Source: Holdemania sp. Marseille-P2844
Lineage (GTDB): Bacteria > Bacillota_I > Bacilli_A > Erysipelotrichales > Erysipelotrichaceae
DNA: 64,000 bases
Direction: 5' to 3'
NCBI RefSeq assembly: GCF_900120005.1
Contig: NZ_LT635451.1
Coordinates: 1-64,000, forward strand
Of this stretch, positions 48,393 through 57,238 are shown in pieces; the first letter of the stretch is position 1; each line of letters begins with the position of its first letter. The notes under the pieces are model-generated. The model had not been told where the DNA came from. It searched no databases and was given only the letters and a program-made list of their open reading frames with translations. The position numbers were made by a program, and so were the translations under genes.

Positions 48393-48503
48393 ATGACGGC
48401 ATTAGAAAAACAAATTTCCCAGCTGATTAAAGAAATCCATGAACTGGGCAAGACATTAAAGGAAATACAGAAATCAATAGAACGAGGGACAAGAAATGAT
48501 TAA
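48393..48503 (+). CDS. 36-residue coiled-coil peptide
   Basis: The frame MTALEKQISQLIKEIHELGK... has Leu/Ile heptads throughout. GAAAGGAGTC precedes ATG 48393. The stop overlaps the next start. It is the first gene of the structural operon and its function is unknown. Confidence 0.55.
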   Translation: MTALEKQISQLIKEIHELGKTLKEIQKSIERGTRND

Positions 48504-48879
48504 ATCAGGAACAAAAATTAAATTATATCCGTGGAAAACGTATCGGGACGACCCCACGAAGTCTGTACCAATAGCAATTGTGGAAGACAAGCACGGCCGG
48601 AGAGTTATGTGTCAAGCATTGGACATTAATCTGTACGCAGCTTCTACAACAAAGAAATCTTCAAGGCGAACGGGATTTCTGTATCTGAACATTTATACGA
48701 ATGCGGATCTTACGATTGGCGAATATGTCACGGTAGACCAGATCGTTTCGATCCAGAGCATCTTTATCGGGCGAACAAGAATTTTTATTGCGACGATTAC
48801 GATTAAAGAACAAGATCGGTCCATACCTGAAATTTTGGACGATGGCGTGATAGTGGAGGATTGCTTAGTAACATTCTGA
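48496..48879 (+). CDS. Phage protein of unknown function ahead of terminase
   Basis: This 127-residue beta-rich protein ('GTKIKLYPWKTYRDDPTKSVPIAIVEDKHGRR') has no recognised family. It occupies the spot where small terminase usually lies but does not resemble one. AGGGACAAGAAATG links it to the preceding peptide. Confidence 0.55.
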   Translation: MIKSGTKIKLYPWKTYRDDPTKSVPIAIVEDKHGRRVMCQALDINLYAASTTKKSSRRTGFLYLNIYTNADLTIGEYVTVDQIVSIQSIFIGRTRIFIATITIKEQDRSIPEILDDGVIVEDCLVTF

Positions 48880-48912
48880 TTATTTAATTTAGAAAGGGGG
48901 TGGTTAGTCACC

Positions 48913-50637
48913 GTGAACTATAAAGAAGCAGCTCAGGCATATATGAAATTGTTTAAGCAAGTGAAAGTTCGGGATTCTCCGATGATGTATAAAGTGACAA
49001 CCAACCTCTACATGGCGTTGTATCAGCTATATGAAGAATCTGATGTACAGGGGCAAGTTAATATTTGCTACGAAATCAACGATAACGTTCTGAAAAAAGT
49101 TCAAGAAGCGATCGATAGATGCCGGGATGTCCTGATTGCGAATAAATTATTTGATCTATACAGGCATTTGTTCGCAATGTCAGCACGAAGAATCATGGCA
49201 AATATGGCCTTATACGTGGAAGCGCAGAAAACAAAAAAAATCTGGGATAAGACACTGGAAACAATGGAGCCAGTGTTTTTTTATGGATCGAAGTTTGTCA
49301 ACGAAGAACAATTCTTGATGCTTCGCGCTTCATGTATGCCAGGGCTTGGAAAATCGTATTTCGGCAATCTTTTGGTTGCCAATATTATTGGTAATGATCC
49401 CAACGCAACAATCTTGAGAATTACGTACTCGGATGACCTCGTTAAAACGACAACCCGGCAGACGAAAGCTATTATTCAATCAAAAGCGTTCGAAGAAATT
49501 TTTCCTCGGTACACTGGCAAACCTCGATTTAAAAATGATGATAACTACTCTTTCGTCATGTGTGACTGCGAAGATGAAAATCAATTTTTTGCGGTCACAC
49601 GCGATGGACAGTCAACGGGTAAGCGTGCAAAATATCTTATCATCGATGATCTTCTGAAAGGCGAAATTGAATCCAGCAACACTACACTTCATGCACAACT
49701 GGTAAATCGTTTTGATTCGGATTGGACATCTCGTGCCGATGACGATTCGCAGAAGATATGTCTTTTGGGAACCATGTGGGCTCACACAGACCTGTTGAAT
49801 GTGGTTTATGATCGTGAAGTCAATTCTGATGATTGCCAGATGGTGGAAGATGATAACCGGAAGTTTACGATTGCATCTGACGAAATGGCATTTATCAGTA
49901 TTCCTGCTTTGAATGAAAACGGCGAATCAACCTGTCCTTTACGCTTTTCAACAAAAAAATTGATGAAAAAGCAAAGGGAAATGAGCGATTATCTATGGGC
50001 TGCTGTTTATCAGCAGAATCCAATTGCTCCGGAAGGGTTGGGGTTCACATGGTCAGCTCTTCAACAATATGAGCGATTGCCGAAGCTTGAACTGGAAACT
50101 GTGTATGCTTCACTGGACCCGGCACGCCGCGGAAAAAACTATGTTTCTATGCCGATTTTTAACAGATATAAAGGTGATGATCGATATTACCTTGTTGATT
50201 TTCTTTACAAGAAAAAGTCAATGAAAGAACTATATGACGATATCGTTGAGAAAATCATCAGCAATAATGTTTTACAGATTGTTATCGAAAACAACACGGA
50301 TACAAGCTTAAAAGAAGTGCTGGAAGAACGCTTGCGAAGACGCCGATATTACAAATGTACGATCATTGAGAAATACTCTACGGAAAACAAAGAGATCCGA
50401 ATCAGCAATCATCAGGGATCCGTCAGAAATTCGATCGTCTATCCAAAAAAGGGGTTATACCCAGAAAGCACAGATATGGGAAAAGCTATGGCTTCAATAA
50501 CGTCATATAGCTTTGATTATCCGAATAAATTCGATGATGCGATCGATTCTATTGTGTTGTTTATTCAGCAATTTATCGATAACTTATTGAAAATGTCTAA
50601 GCCAAAGTCAATAAATCGACGGAAGCTCGGTATTTAG
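48913..50637 (+). CDS. terL: Terminase large subunit
   Basis: This 574-residue packaging ATPase-nuclease has Walker A-like 'CMPGLGKSYFGNLL' (about residue 140), Walker B 'YLIIDDLLKGE' (about 240) and a C-terminal RNase H-like nuclease with 'VYASLDPARRGKNY' and 'IVIENNTD' plus 'DDAIDSIVLFI'. It starts at GTG 48913 after AAAGGGGGTGG. It pumps DNA into the prohead formed by the portal next door. No clear small subunit is adjacent. Confidence 0.93.
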   Translation: MNYKEAAQAYMKLFKQVKVRDSPMMYKVTTNLYMALYQLYEESDVQGQVNICYEINDNVLKKVQEAIDRCRDVLIANKLFDLYRHLFAMSARRIMANMALYVEAQKTKKIWDKTLETMEPVFFYGSKFVNEEQFLMLRASCMPGLGKSYFGNLLVANIIGNDPNATILRITYSDDLVKTTTRQTKAIIQSKAFEEIFPRYTGKPRFKNDDNYSFVMCDCEDENQFFAVTRDGQSTGKRAKYLIIDDLLKGEIESSNTTLHAQLVNRFDSDWTSRADDDSQKICLLGTMWAHTDLLNVVYDREVNSDDCQMVEDDNRKFTIASDEMAFISIPALNENGESTCPLRFSTKKLMKKQREMSDYLWAAVYQQNPIAPEGLGFTWSALQQYERLPKLELETVYASLDPARRGKNYVSMPIFNRYKGDDRYYLVDFLYKKKSMKELYDDIVEKIISNNVLQIVIENNTDTSLKEVLEERLRRRRYYKCTIIEKYSTENKEIRISNHQGSVRNSIVYPKKGLYPESTDMGKAMASITSYSFDYPNKFDDAIDSIVLFIQQFIDNLLKMSKPKSINRRKLGI

Positions 50638-50650
50638 AAAGGACTGAATT

Positions 50651-52246
50651 ATGACAGAAGAAATAAATCCATCCCCAAGTCCTCAGGATCCATCTCAAGA
50701 TATTCCACCGGAGGAAATAACAGATCCTACGCAGGAAGAAATTCAGAGCAAGATTGACGCTTTAGGCTCAAGGTTTCACTTCGGCCGAAAAAGGATTGTT
50801 ATCCCATTGGAAAAGAACAATCTAACACCAGAAAATATAGGACGATATATCAATCATATCATGGCGTGTCATCAGGAAAATGTGACTGAATATCGGCATC
50901 TTCACGGAATTTACAGAGGCGACCAGGAGATTCTCAAGAAGCGACGTTTATATGATGAGGCAAACAAAGGAAATACAATCATTGTTGAAAACCACGCCTT
51001 TTCAATGGTTGAATTTAAAAAGGGATATCAGTATGGCGATGGCGTAAAACTGTCGATGGAATCGGAAAGTGACTGTCCCCAAGAATTGTCTGAGTTTTCA
51101 AAGATTCTCCGAGCTTGTGACTACGATTCTAAAAACATTGATCTGGCAGAATGCCTTTACACTGCCGGCACAGCCCGAAGAATCACACTGCCGCTAAAAG
51201 AACATGAAAAGAAGTATAACAGAAAGAAAGTTAAGGTCCCATTTCGCACTGAAAACTTGGAATTCGAGGAATCTTTTGTGGTCTACTCTACGGCAATTGG
51301 TCATGACAAATTGTTTGGCGGTGTGGTATCAAAGCAACCGTCTTCCGATATTAACGATCGAAAGTATACGCTTACTATTTATACGGACGATCTAATTTTG
51401 GAATATGATTACACGCCTATGGGGATCGCTCAATTAAAAAGTGAAGGAAAAAATACTATTGGAGTGTGCCCGATCGTCGAATATGATCTGAATAAATCCC
51501 AATTGGGGATCATCGAAGTTGTGGAAACTATTCTCAATGGTATTAATCTAATATCTTCAAACAGTGTTGATAATATCGTAGATTTTGTTAATTCGCTCTT
51601 GGTGTTTTATAACCAAGAAGTGGATATTAAGCGATTAAAAGATTTATTAGAAGCGGGTGCTTTGGAAGTGAATTCAAACGATCCGTCACGCCCTGCGGAC
51701 GTTAAATATTTGGTTAACGCCCTTAATCAAGCAGACGTCCTCGCGAAATATGAGGCTCTTATTACGGTTGCCTATGACATCGCAGGCGTCCCGCGCGCTT
51801 CCGGGACATTTACTTCCGGTGGTGATACAGGCCAGGCGCGATTGCTTGGCGGAGGATGGACCCGAGCGGACATCGTTGCAAAGCAAGACGAAAAGTCAAT
51901 CATCAAAGGTATCAATCAGGATCTCGACGTTATGCTTGCTATTTGTAAAATGGATCCGGCCTGCCCGATCAATGAAATTTACCCAGAAGATATTAAGATT
52001 TCGTTCAACCGAACAAACAGCGATAACTTGCTCGTAAAAACACAGTCGTTGTCCAATTTGATCGCGATGAACTTCCCGAAAGAAGCTGCGCTAAACGCGA
52101 TTGGCCTTGTATCAGGAATTCACGAAGTTTGCCAGCAATGGGAAGCTCAAATAGATAAGTCAAAGCAGGAAGCTGTTGAACTTGCTAAAAATCAAGAACA
52201 AGAAAATAACGTAGAAAACAAAAAAGTTAAGGAACCGGACGAATAA
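50651..52246 (+). CDS. Portal protein (SPP1 gp6-like)
   Basis: This 531-residue protein has 'FKKGYQYGDGVKL' and 'DLNKSQLGIIEVVETILNGINLISSNSVDNIVDFVNSLLVFYN', and 'SGGDTGQARLLGGGW', typical of the SPP1-type portal. The N-terminus is Pro/Glu-rich and disordered. It forms the dodecameric DNA gate at one capsid vertex. AAAGGACTG precedes the ATG. A terminator overlaps its stop codon. Confidence 0.92.
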   Translation: MTEEINPSPSPQDPSQDIPPEEITDPTQEEIQSKIDALGSRFHFGRKRIVIPLEKNNLTPENIGRYINHIMACHQENVTEYRHLHGIYRGDQEILKKRRLYDEANKGNTIIVENHAFSMVEFKKGYQYGDGVKLSMESESDCPQELSEFSKILRACDYDSKNIDLAECLYTAGTARRITLPLKEHEKKYNRKKVKVPFRTENLEFEESFVVYSTAIGHDKLFGGVVSKQPSSDINDRKYTLTIYTDDLILEYDYTPMGIAQLKSEGKNTIGVCPIVEYDLNKSQLGIIEVVETILNGINLISSNSVDNIVDFVNSLLVFYNQEVDIKRLKDLLEAGALEVNSNDPSRPADVKYLVNALNQADVLAKYEALITVAYDIAGVPRASGTFTSGGDTGQARLLGGGWTRADIVAKQDEKSIIKGINQDLDVMLAICKMDPACPINEIYPEDIKISFNRTNSDNLLVKTQSLSNLIAMNFPKEAALNAIGLVSGIHEVCQQWEAQIDKSKQEAVELAKNQEQENNVENKKVKEPDE

Positions 52247-52262
52247 GGAGTCCGGTTTTTTA
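52231..52262 (+). terminator. Terminator overlapping the portal stop codon
   Basis: AACCGGAC-gaataagga-GTCCGGTT followed by TTTTAT. Capsid genes downstream need read-through or a separate promoter. Confidence 0.8.
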
Positions 52263-52264
52263 TA

Positions 52265-52346
52265 CGTCAGAGAAGACGATAAAACGCAAATGACAGAGAA
52301 GTCATTAAAACGCAAAAGCAAAAGACAGAGAAGTCTAAAAAACGCA
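52265..52346 (+). ncRNA. Three tandem covarying hairpins with identical AGAGAA loops
   Basis: Hairpin 1 is CGTC-AGAGAA-GACG (52265-52278), hairpin 2 is ATGAC-AGAGAA-GTCAT (52290-52305) and hairpin 3 is AGAC-AGAGAA-GTCT (52323-52336). Each is followed by an A-rich tail ending AAAACGCA. The loop never varies while stem pairs change together (C-G, T-A, A-T at the outer pair; T-A, A-T, A-T at the third). Spacing of 26 and 32 bases rules out a protein-level repeat. The third lies just before the scaffold gene's ribosome site. Likely an RNA-binding-protein or RNase site array. Confidence 0.7.
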
Positions 52347-52355
52347 GGAGGAATT

Positions 52356-52955
52356 ATGTCTTTACAGGAAATGATCCGCAGAGGAACGAAAATCAAACTC
52401 AACATCCAGCAATTTGCCGAAACAACAGATACTGATCCAAAACCGGAGACGAAAACTGATCCTGAATCAGAGGGTGATCCAGAACCGCCGGCAGAGCCAA
52501 CGGTATCAAAGGCCGCATTTGATAAAGTGGCAAAAGAACTCGCTGAAATCAAAAAGAAGTATAGAGCGAACCTTGATGAAACCGCTCGCCAAAGAGACGA
52601 ACGAGAAGAAGCAGAGAAAGCAACCCGTGCTTTGAAATTGGAGAATGCGCTGCTTAAAAACGGATTCTCAGTTGATGAAATCGAGAGCTTGAGGGATTCG
52701 GTTGCTGATGTGGACGTTGAAGGAATTGTATCAGGGTTTGGCGCCGTCATTGCGGCTCGGTTAAAGGCGAAAGACGATGAGATCGCGGCACTGAAATTGG
52801 AAAGTGTTAAAAGACCGCCTACACCGGCCGGAGAGGGTGGACTTGAGGTAGACAAAATCACAGCGAAAGATTTTGCAAAAATGAATTATCAACAGCGTTT
52901 GGAGCTAAAGGAAAAACATCCAGATGTATACAAGAAATTTACAGGAGGAAAATAA
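52356..52955 (+). CDS. Capsid scaffold protein (DUF4355-like)
   Basis: This 199-residue protein has an acidic, disordered N-terminal part (Asp/Glu/Pro-rich, residues 15-50), a long coiled coil (about 55-110) and a C-terminal 'KDFAKMNYQQRLELKEKHPDVYKKF' segment typical of scaffold proteins. It guides major capsid assembly. The ATG at 52356 has an ideal GCAGGAGGAATT site; an in-frame ATG at 52290 would translate the hairpin region and is less likely. Confidence 0.85.
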   Translation: MSLQEMIRRGTKIKLNIQQFAETTDTDPKPETKTDPESEGDPEPPAEPTVSKAAFDKVAKELAEIKKKYRANLDETARQRDEREEAEKATRALKLENALLKNGFSVDEIESLRDSVADVDVEGIVSGFGAVIAARLKAKDDEIAALKLESVKRPPTPAGEGGLEVDKITAKDFAKMNYQQRLELKEKHPDVYKKFTGGK

Positions 52956-52958
52956 TCT

Positions 52959-53981
52959 ATGCCAAGAACAGGTACTTTTGGCGGCTTTCCATTCGATCCG
53001 GAAGTGTTTTCCGGTTATGTATCGGAACCGTCTTATTTAAAAACAGCAATTATCGCTTCCGGAATTATTCGGGAAGATAATACAATTCGATCTTTGATCG
53101 GAACCAGCGGCAACGTCGGAACTATGCCTTTATATGTCCCGATGGATTACGAAGAAGAAGGAAACGCGGCGTTGAACTACGACGGCATGACAGATAACAC
53201 GCCAATTGAAACATCCGGGAAAAAACAAACCTTTATGTCCGTCCTGAGAATGAAGTCGTGGAAAGCTAAAGATTTCACTCGTGAGCTAACTGGCGCTGAC
53301 CCAATTGGCGATATCGGTCGTAAGGTTGGCGATTACTATCAGCAGACTTGGCAGCATGTTCTGATGGCGATCATGGAAGGCGTCGAGGGAGTTGCAGGGC
53401 TTGAGACGCACAAAACTAATCTCGCAAAAACAGAAGGGACGATCGAAGAATCTGATAAAATCGGTGAAACAACGTTAATTGAATTAGGTCAGAAGGCTCT
53501 TGGTGATATGGCGGATCGTTTCCGTTTGGTTATCATGCATTCGGCCGTTTATACACGTCTATCCATTCTGAAGTTGATTAACTTTAGCAAGTATACAATT
53601 CCAGGAGCAATTGTTGATACTGTTGATCTTCCTACTTACAACGGCAAGATTATTGTCGTTGACGATCGTGGGACAGTAGATACATCGATTGCCGGTTATC
53701 CAAAATACAAAACAATCATGGCGGGTGAAGGAACTTTCTTAACTTGTTCGCGAGATCTGGATAAGCCATATTATGCCGAATATGACCCAGAAACTGCGGG
53801 TGGTGTCGAAATGTTGTATACAAAACAGGGCAGAGTATTACATCCTAACGGATTGTCTATTATTTCGGATAATATCAAAGAAGAATCCCCGACAGATGAG
53901 GAGTTAAAGAATCCGAATAACTGGAAACTGGTTTTCAATCACAAAAACGTCCCGCTGGCCTTCCTGTACACTAACGGTTAA
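52959..53981 (+). CDS. Major capsid protein
   Basis: This 340-residue HK97-fold-type coat protein follows the scaffold with ACAGGAGG. It has 'SEPSYLKTAIIASGIIRED' at the N-terminus, 'GDYYQQTWQHVLMAIMEGVEGVAGL' (spine helix) and a C-terminal 'VEMLYTKQGRVLHPNGLSI'. Position after portal and scaffold, and length, support the call. Confidence 0.9.
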   Translation: MPRTGTFGGFPFDPEVFSGYVSEPSYLKTAIIASGIIREDNTIRSLIGTSGNVGTMPLYVPMDYEEEGNAALNYDGMTDNTPIETSGKKQTFMSVLRMKSWKAKDFTRELTGADPIGDIGRKVGDYYQQTWQHVLMAIMEGVEGVAGLETHKTNLAKTEGTIEESDKIGETTLIELGQKALGDMADRFRLVIMHSAVYTRLSILKLINFSKYTIPGAIVDTVDLPTYNGKIIVVDDRGTVDTSIAGYPKYKTIMAGEGTFLTCSRDLDKPYYAEYDPETAGGVEMLYTKQGRVLHPNGLSIISDNIKEESPTDEELKNPNNWKLVFNHKNVPLAFLYTNG

Positions 53982-53982
53982 T

Positions 53983-54357
53983 ATGTTTATTCTTATCAAT
54001 GGAATGCCCTTTTGCTATGACGGCGAAAGGGCATATCCGATTCAAATTGACGCATTTAAAGTTTTCATTCTGAAAGATAACCCTATACCGGTTAAAACGA
54101 CGATTGGGTGCGTCTATACAGAAGATGAAATGCGTATGCGGCTGGGCATCAAAAAAATTGACGATTGGGACGAAGTCAATAAAAAAGTTGTCAAGAAATC
54201 AAACAAAACTGTTTCCAGCGTTGGTGTCAACCCTTATATTATTCAAGCGCAAAATATGGATGGTAAGGATGAACAACAATCCGAGGATGAACAACAGTCC
54301 GAGGATGAACAACTTTCAGATCCTGTTGAAAAAAAGCGAAGAAAAAGAAAGGAGTAA
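53983..54357 (+). CDS. Head protein with acidic repeat tail
   Basis: This 124-residue protein has a folded N-half ('MFILINGMPFCYDGERAYPIQIDAFKVF') and a tail holding DEQQSE repeated three times, encoded by near-identical 18-bp repeats at about 54270-54320. The tail ends 'EKKRRKRKE'. It is probably a minor head or decoration-type protein, inferred from position. Confidence 0.55.
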   Translation: MFILINGMPFCYDGERAYPIQIDAFKVFILKDNPIPVKTTIGCVYTEDEMRMRLGIKKIDDWDEVNKKVVKKSNKTVSSVGVNPYIIQAQNMDGKDEQQSEDEQQSEDEQLSDPVEKKRRKRKE

Positions 54358-54360
54358 GGC

Positions 54361-54663
54361 GTGGAAAATGAACTGATCGCGAGATTGTCAGAAAAATATC
54401 CTTATATTGAATTGCTGGATATTGAAGATGCGGTAGAAGCCGCTCTTTTTGTCCTTTCAGAATTGAAAAAAGATGACATTTCAAATCTAATACCAAAGTA
54501 TAAAAATTGGGTTTATCGTGCGGCCATTGAGTTTATTGAGCGTAGCGGTATGTCATCTGTGCTTGCGTACTCGGAAAATAACTACACGGTCAGCTTTGAC
54601 CGAACACAGCTATCCAGCGGTCTGATTCGCGAGCTTACTCCTAAAGTTGGTGTGCCTAAATGA
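54361..54663 (+). CDS. Head-tail connector protein
   Basis: This 100-residue helical protein starts at GTG 54361 after AAAGGAG. Position two genes after the capsid, with 'YIELLDIEDAVEAALFVL' and 'YKNWVYRAAIEFIE' helices, fits the gp6/gp15-like adaptor that binds the portal. Overlaps the next gene. Confidence 0.65.
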   Translation: MENELIARLSEKYPYIELLDIEDAVEAALFVLSELKKDDISNLIPKYKNWVYRAAIEFIERSGMSSVLAYSENNYTVSFDRTQLSSGLIRELTPKVGVPK

Positions 54664-55028
54664 CGATTATTCGGAACAATCGAATTTTAGTTTCACACAT
54701 CATTGGGCGTGATACTTCAACGGGTATTGAAAGAAAGAAATACGGTTATCCGACAGAATATCGATTAAGTCTTTCTTCAGTTTCCGGGGAATTGGAGATC
54801 AAAGAGTACGGTGACCGGGTCTTCAATATGTTGAAAACTGTGATCGATTATCGGATGACGAAAAATATTTCTGAAGGTGATGACGTATGGGTTTATGATA
54901 CTCCGCCAGCAGGGGCGGATTACAAAGTTGTTGGAGTTCGTCCGGGCAATTTTAAATCCGTAATTTATTTAGAAAAGAAGGTGACAAAATGCGTAAAGTT
55001 AAAATCCGGAATAAAAAGAACAATGTAG
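54660..55028 (+). CDS. Head closure / head-tail joining protein
   Basis: This 122-residue protein is beta-rich: 'YPTEYRLSLSSVSGELEIKEYGDRV' and 'VWVYDTPPAGADYKVVGVRPG', the last typical of small head-closure (gp16-type) proteins. Starts in an ATGA overlap. Its end overlaps the next small gene by 40 bases. Confidence 0.6.
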   Translation: MTIIRNNRILVSHIIGRDTSTGIERKKYGYPTEYRLSLSSVSGELEIKEYGDRVFNMLKTVIDYRMTKNISEGDDVWVYDTPPAGADYKVVGVRPGNFKSVIYLEKKVTKCVKLKSGIKRTM

Positions 55029-55141
55029 TTAAAAGTGTAGACGAAAAGTTCGTCAAAGACTTTTTGGGGACCGGTGATTGGGAGTTGCTTAAAGAAAATG
55101 CTGTAAACCAAAAAAATGCAGCTGGCAAAGATCGAGTTTAA
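54989..55141 (+). CDS. Small connector-region protein, 50 residues
   Basis: The frame MRKVKIRNKKNNVVKSVDEK... ends in 'FLGTGDWELLKENAVNQKN...'. AGAAGGTGAC precedes ATG 54989. Similar very small 'xxxxGTGDWE' proteins are found between head-tail genes of many siphophages. It overlaps both neighbours in other frames. Confidence 0.65.
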   Translation: MRKVKIRNKKNNVVKSVDEKFVKDFLGTGDWELLKENAVNQKNAAGKDRV

Positions 55142-55652
55142 TCTTTCTCCCAATTCAACGGCAAAAACGAAAGAAAAGTTAATCGCTTTGAAGAAGGAAC
55201 TTGGTAATATCAATGATATATTTCTTCGCCGCTCTATGGAATTCATTTGCGAACGGATTCAAAAAAACATTGAGGAAACAACAGGAAATGGTATTTATCA
55301 AGTAACTGGAACTCTTCTCAATGAATTTGGACCGGACAAAGTGATTTATGAGGGAAAGACGCTGGCAACTCTAATTTCCCATTGCGGTTATTCTGCCTTT
55401 GTTGAATACGGAACTGGTATTGTCGGTGCCAGCGATCCCCATCCCAACGCAGGATCAGATGGATGGCAATATGACACGAACGGACACGGAGAAGAAGGGT
55501 GGTACTATCTGGATAAAGCCGGAAAGCTACATTTCACAGCGGGTATGCCTGCTCACAGGTTTCTTTACAATGCGGTCAACGATTATCTTGCTATCTATAA
55601 ACAAATTTATTTCAATGTAATGAAGGAAAGGATGGATGCTTTGGGGATATGA
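55116..55652 (+). CDS. HK97 gp10-like tail-completion protein
   Basis: This 178-residue protein has the gp10-family pattern 'RSMEFICERIQKNIEETTGNGIYQVTGTLLNE', 'SAFVEYGTGIVGASDPHPNA' and a late 'GMPAHRFLYNAVNDY'. The 'FVEYGTG...HP.A.pF' core is diagnostic. It helps join the tail to the head. Ends four bases into the next gene. Confidence 0.82.
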   Translation: MQLAKIEFNLSPNSTAKTKEKLIALKKELGNINDIFLRRSMEFICERIQKNIEETTGNGIYQVTGTLLNEFGPDKVIYEGKTLATLISHCGYSAFVEYGTGIVGASDPHPNAGSDGWQYDTNGHGEEGWYYLDKAGKLHFTAGMPAHRFLYNAVNDYLAIYKQIYFNVMKERMDALGI

Positions 55653-56056
55653 ATACACAAGTGCATGAAGACATTTTTATTGCGTACAAACGATTAATGG
55701 AATCGACACAATATCAGCCGGTTGTTCTGAAGAAAGCAAATGGTTCTAATTATCCTTTAATCACTTTGGAAATGATCGACAATTCGCTGGATACAATTTC
55801 GACAGATCGAAGCGTGACTTATTCAAAATCTGATTACGAAGTAAACATCTACGCACCTGACATTGAATTGGATGGGGTTAGTATTGAAAATGTCATGGTC
55901 GCTTGGTCGTTGGCTGATGAGACCGATAAATTTATGATTGCAGCGGGATTGCATAGAATAAGCTGTCGGCCCACGCCAAACATTGATAAAGACCTCTATC
56001 GAATCACAATGAGATTTAACGCAAAACAAGACGACTATCGAGGTCGTCTTTATTGA
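55649..56056 (+). CDS. Tail terminator-like protein
   Basis: This 135-residue protein lies between the gp10-like protein and the tail tube, the usual place of the tail terminator. It has 'YPLITLEMIDNSLDTISTDRSVTYSKSDYEVNIYA' and 'RISCRPTPNIDKDLYRITMRF', strands that fit that fold. Confidence 0.65.
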   Translation: MNTQVHEDIFIAYKRLMESTQYQPVVLKKANGSNYPLITLEMIDNSLDTISTDRSVTYSKSDYEVNIYAPDIELDGVSIENVMVAWSLADETDKFMIAAGLHRISCRPTPNIDKDLYRITMRFNAKQDDYRGRLY

Positions 56057-56070
56057 AGGAGGAAGTTAAC

Positions 56071-56781
56071 ATGAAGTTTTACGAACAATTCCCCGAGAAT
56101 CGCGCAAAAAGTGGCATTGGCTGCGCTTTGTATTCTAAGAACGCGACTGGGAAATTCTCCATCGTCTTACCTTTGGAAACCGTTCCGGTTGCCTCTGCAG
56201 CTGCCGGATCCATTGATATTGACGTAACAACTGTACCATTCATCGGAAAGATCGAAGGCAAAGCATCGCTTGACGAAAAAGAATCAGAATTCTTTGTACA
56301 TCGTGATTCCATTCGGCGTTTACAAGAACTCACCGGAAAGACGACCGAGTTTCTTGTAGTTAATCCTGATTATACCGGTTATCGTTATAACGGAACGGTG
56401 TCTATCGCTCAGAGCGATGCAACGTCGGGCGATCCTCTTAAAGGAACGATGAAGATCATCCCTTCGGAGGATCTTGGTTTTATCGACGATTGCTTTGATC
56501 TGTTGCAGCAAACCGCAAAGTTTTCGTCACCGATTGAACCAACGCGGGTACTTAAAAAAAGCGAAAAGTATGAGGTTACAATCGAAACGGATCCTGCCGA
56601 TGCCACGGTTACGGCAGAGAGCGATGCATCTGGTTGTGCAAGTGCGACTGTAACAGGAAAGAAATTGATGGTTACAGGTGTTGCGGCCGGATCAGCTGTC
56701 ATTAGTTTAAAAGCAGCTAAAGACGGCTGTGCATCGTGGGTTACAACAATTCACGTAATTGTAGAGGAGGACGCTGCATAA
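56071..56781 (+). CDS. Major tail tube protein with C-terminal Ig-like domain
   Basis: This 236-residue protein has a tail-tube domain at residues 1-165 ('ENRAKSGIGCALYSKNATGKFSIVLPLE'). A BIG2-type Ig domain follows at about 170-232 ('YEVTIETDPADATVTAES', 'GVAAGSAVISLKA'). Such domains decorate the outside of siphophage tails and may bind carbohydrates. Start chosen at ATG 56071 after AAGGAGGAAG. Confidence 0.85.
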   Translation: MKFYEQFPENRAKSGIGCALYSKNATGKFSIVLPLETVPVASAAAGSIDIDVTTVPFIGKIEGKASLDEKESEFFVHRDSIRRLQELTGKTTEFLVVNPDYTGYRYNGTVSIAQSDATSGDPLKGTMKIIPSEDLGFIDDCFDLLQQTAKFSSPIEPTRVLKKSEKYEVTIETDPADATVTAESDASGCASATVTGKKLMVTGVAAGSAVISLKAAKDGCASWVTTIHVIVEEDAA

Positions 56782-57236
56782 TGACTGTTAAATTTTGTGA
56801 TGCAGGCGGATCTGAATTTGAGTTCCGCCTTTCAAATAAAGCGCGAATTGAAATTGAAAAAAAAGATACGGAATTTTTGAAAATTCCAGAAGTTGCCGAG
56901 GTCGTTTCGAAGCTCAAGTCCGATGATGAAGAAGGAATGCGCGAATTTATGCCTGTACTTATTCCTCACTTAGATGAACTGCAAGATGATGATGTTTTTG
57001 ATATCGGGTACATTTTATTGAAAAATGATAGACGGTATCGCAATGAAATGAACGAAGACAAATGGAATGAAATCATCGATGTCACATCAGAAAAGTACGG
57101 TTATGAGGAAACGTTTAATGCGATGACAGATATCGTAAGTGAGGTTTTTACAAAAGTGGCGCGGATGCAAGAGTACAAAGAAAGCAAGGTTCAGTTTCAC
57201 ACGTTCGTGTCCACAAAGAGCAAAGAAGCCAAGTAA
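56781..57236 (+). CDS. Tail assembly chaperone (gpG-like)
   Basis: This 151-residue protein has 'GGSEFEFRLSNKARIEIEKKDTEFL' at the start. It sits between tail tube and tape measure, the standard chaperone place. The next frame (-1) stays open through its end and on to 57574, so a longer frameshifted product is expected. Confidence 0.8.
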   Translation: MTVKFCDAGGSEFEFRLSNKARIEIEKKDTEFLKIPEVAEVVSKLKSDDEEGMREFMPVLIPHLDELQDDDVFDIGYILLKNDRRYRNEMNEDKWNEIIDVTSEKYGYEETFNAMTDIVSEVFTKVARMQEYKESKVQFHTFVSTKSKEAK

Positions 57237-57238
57237 AA

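Noticed and set aside
52290-52355. N-terminal extension of scaffold (MTEKSLKRKSKRQ...)
   Set aside because: The repeats underlying it are in different frames and form covarying hairpins, and the downstream ATG at 52356 has the ideal ribosome site.
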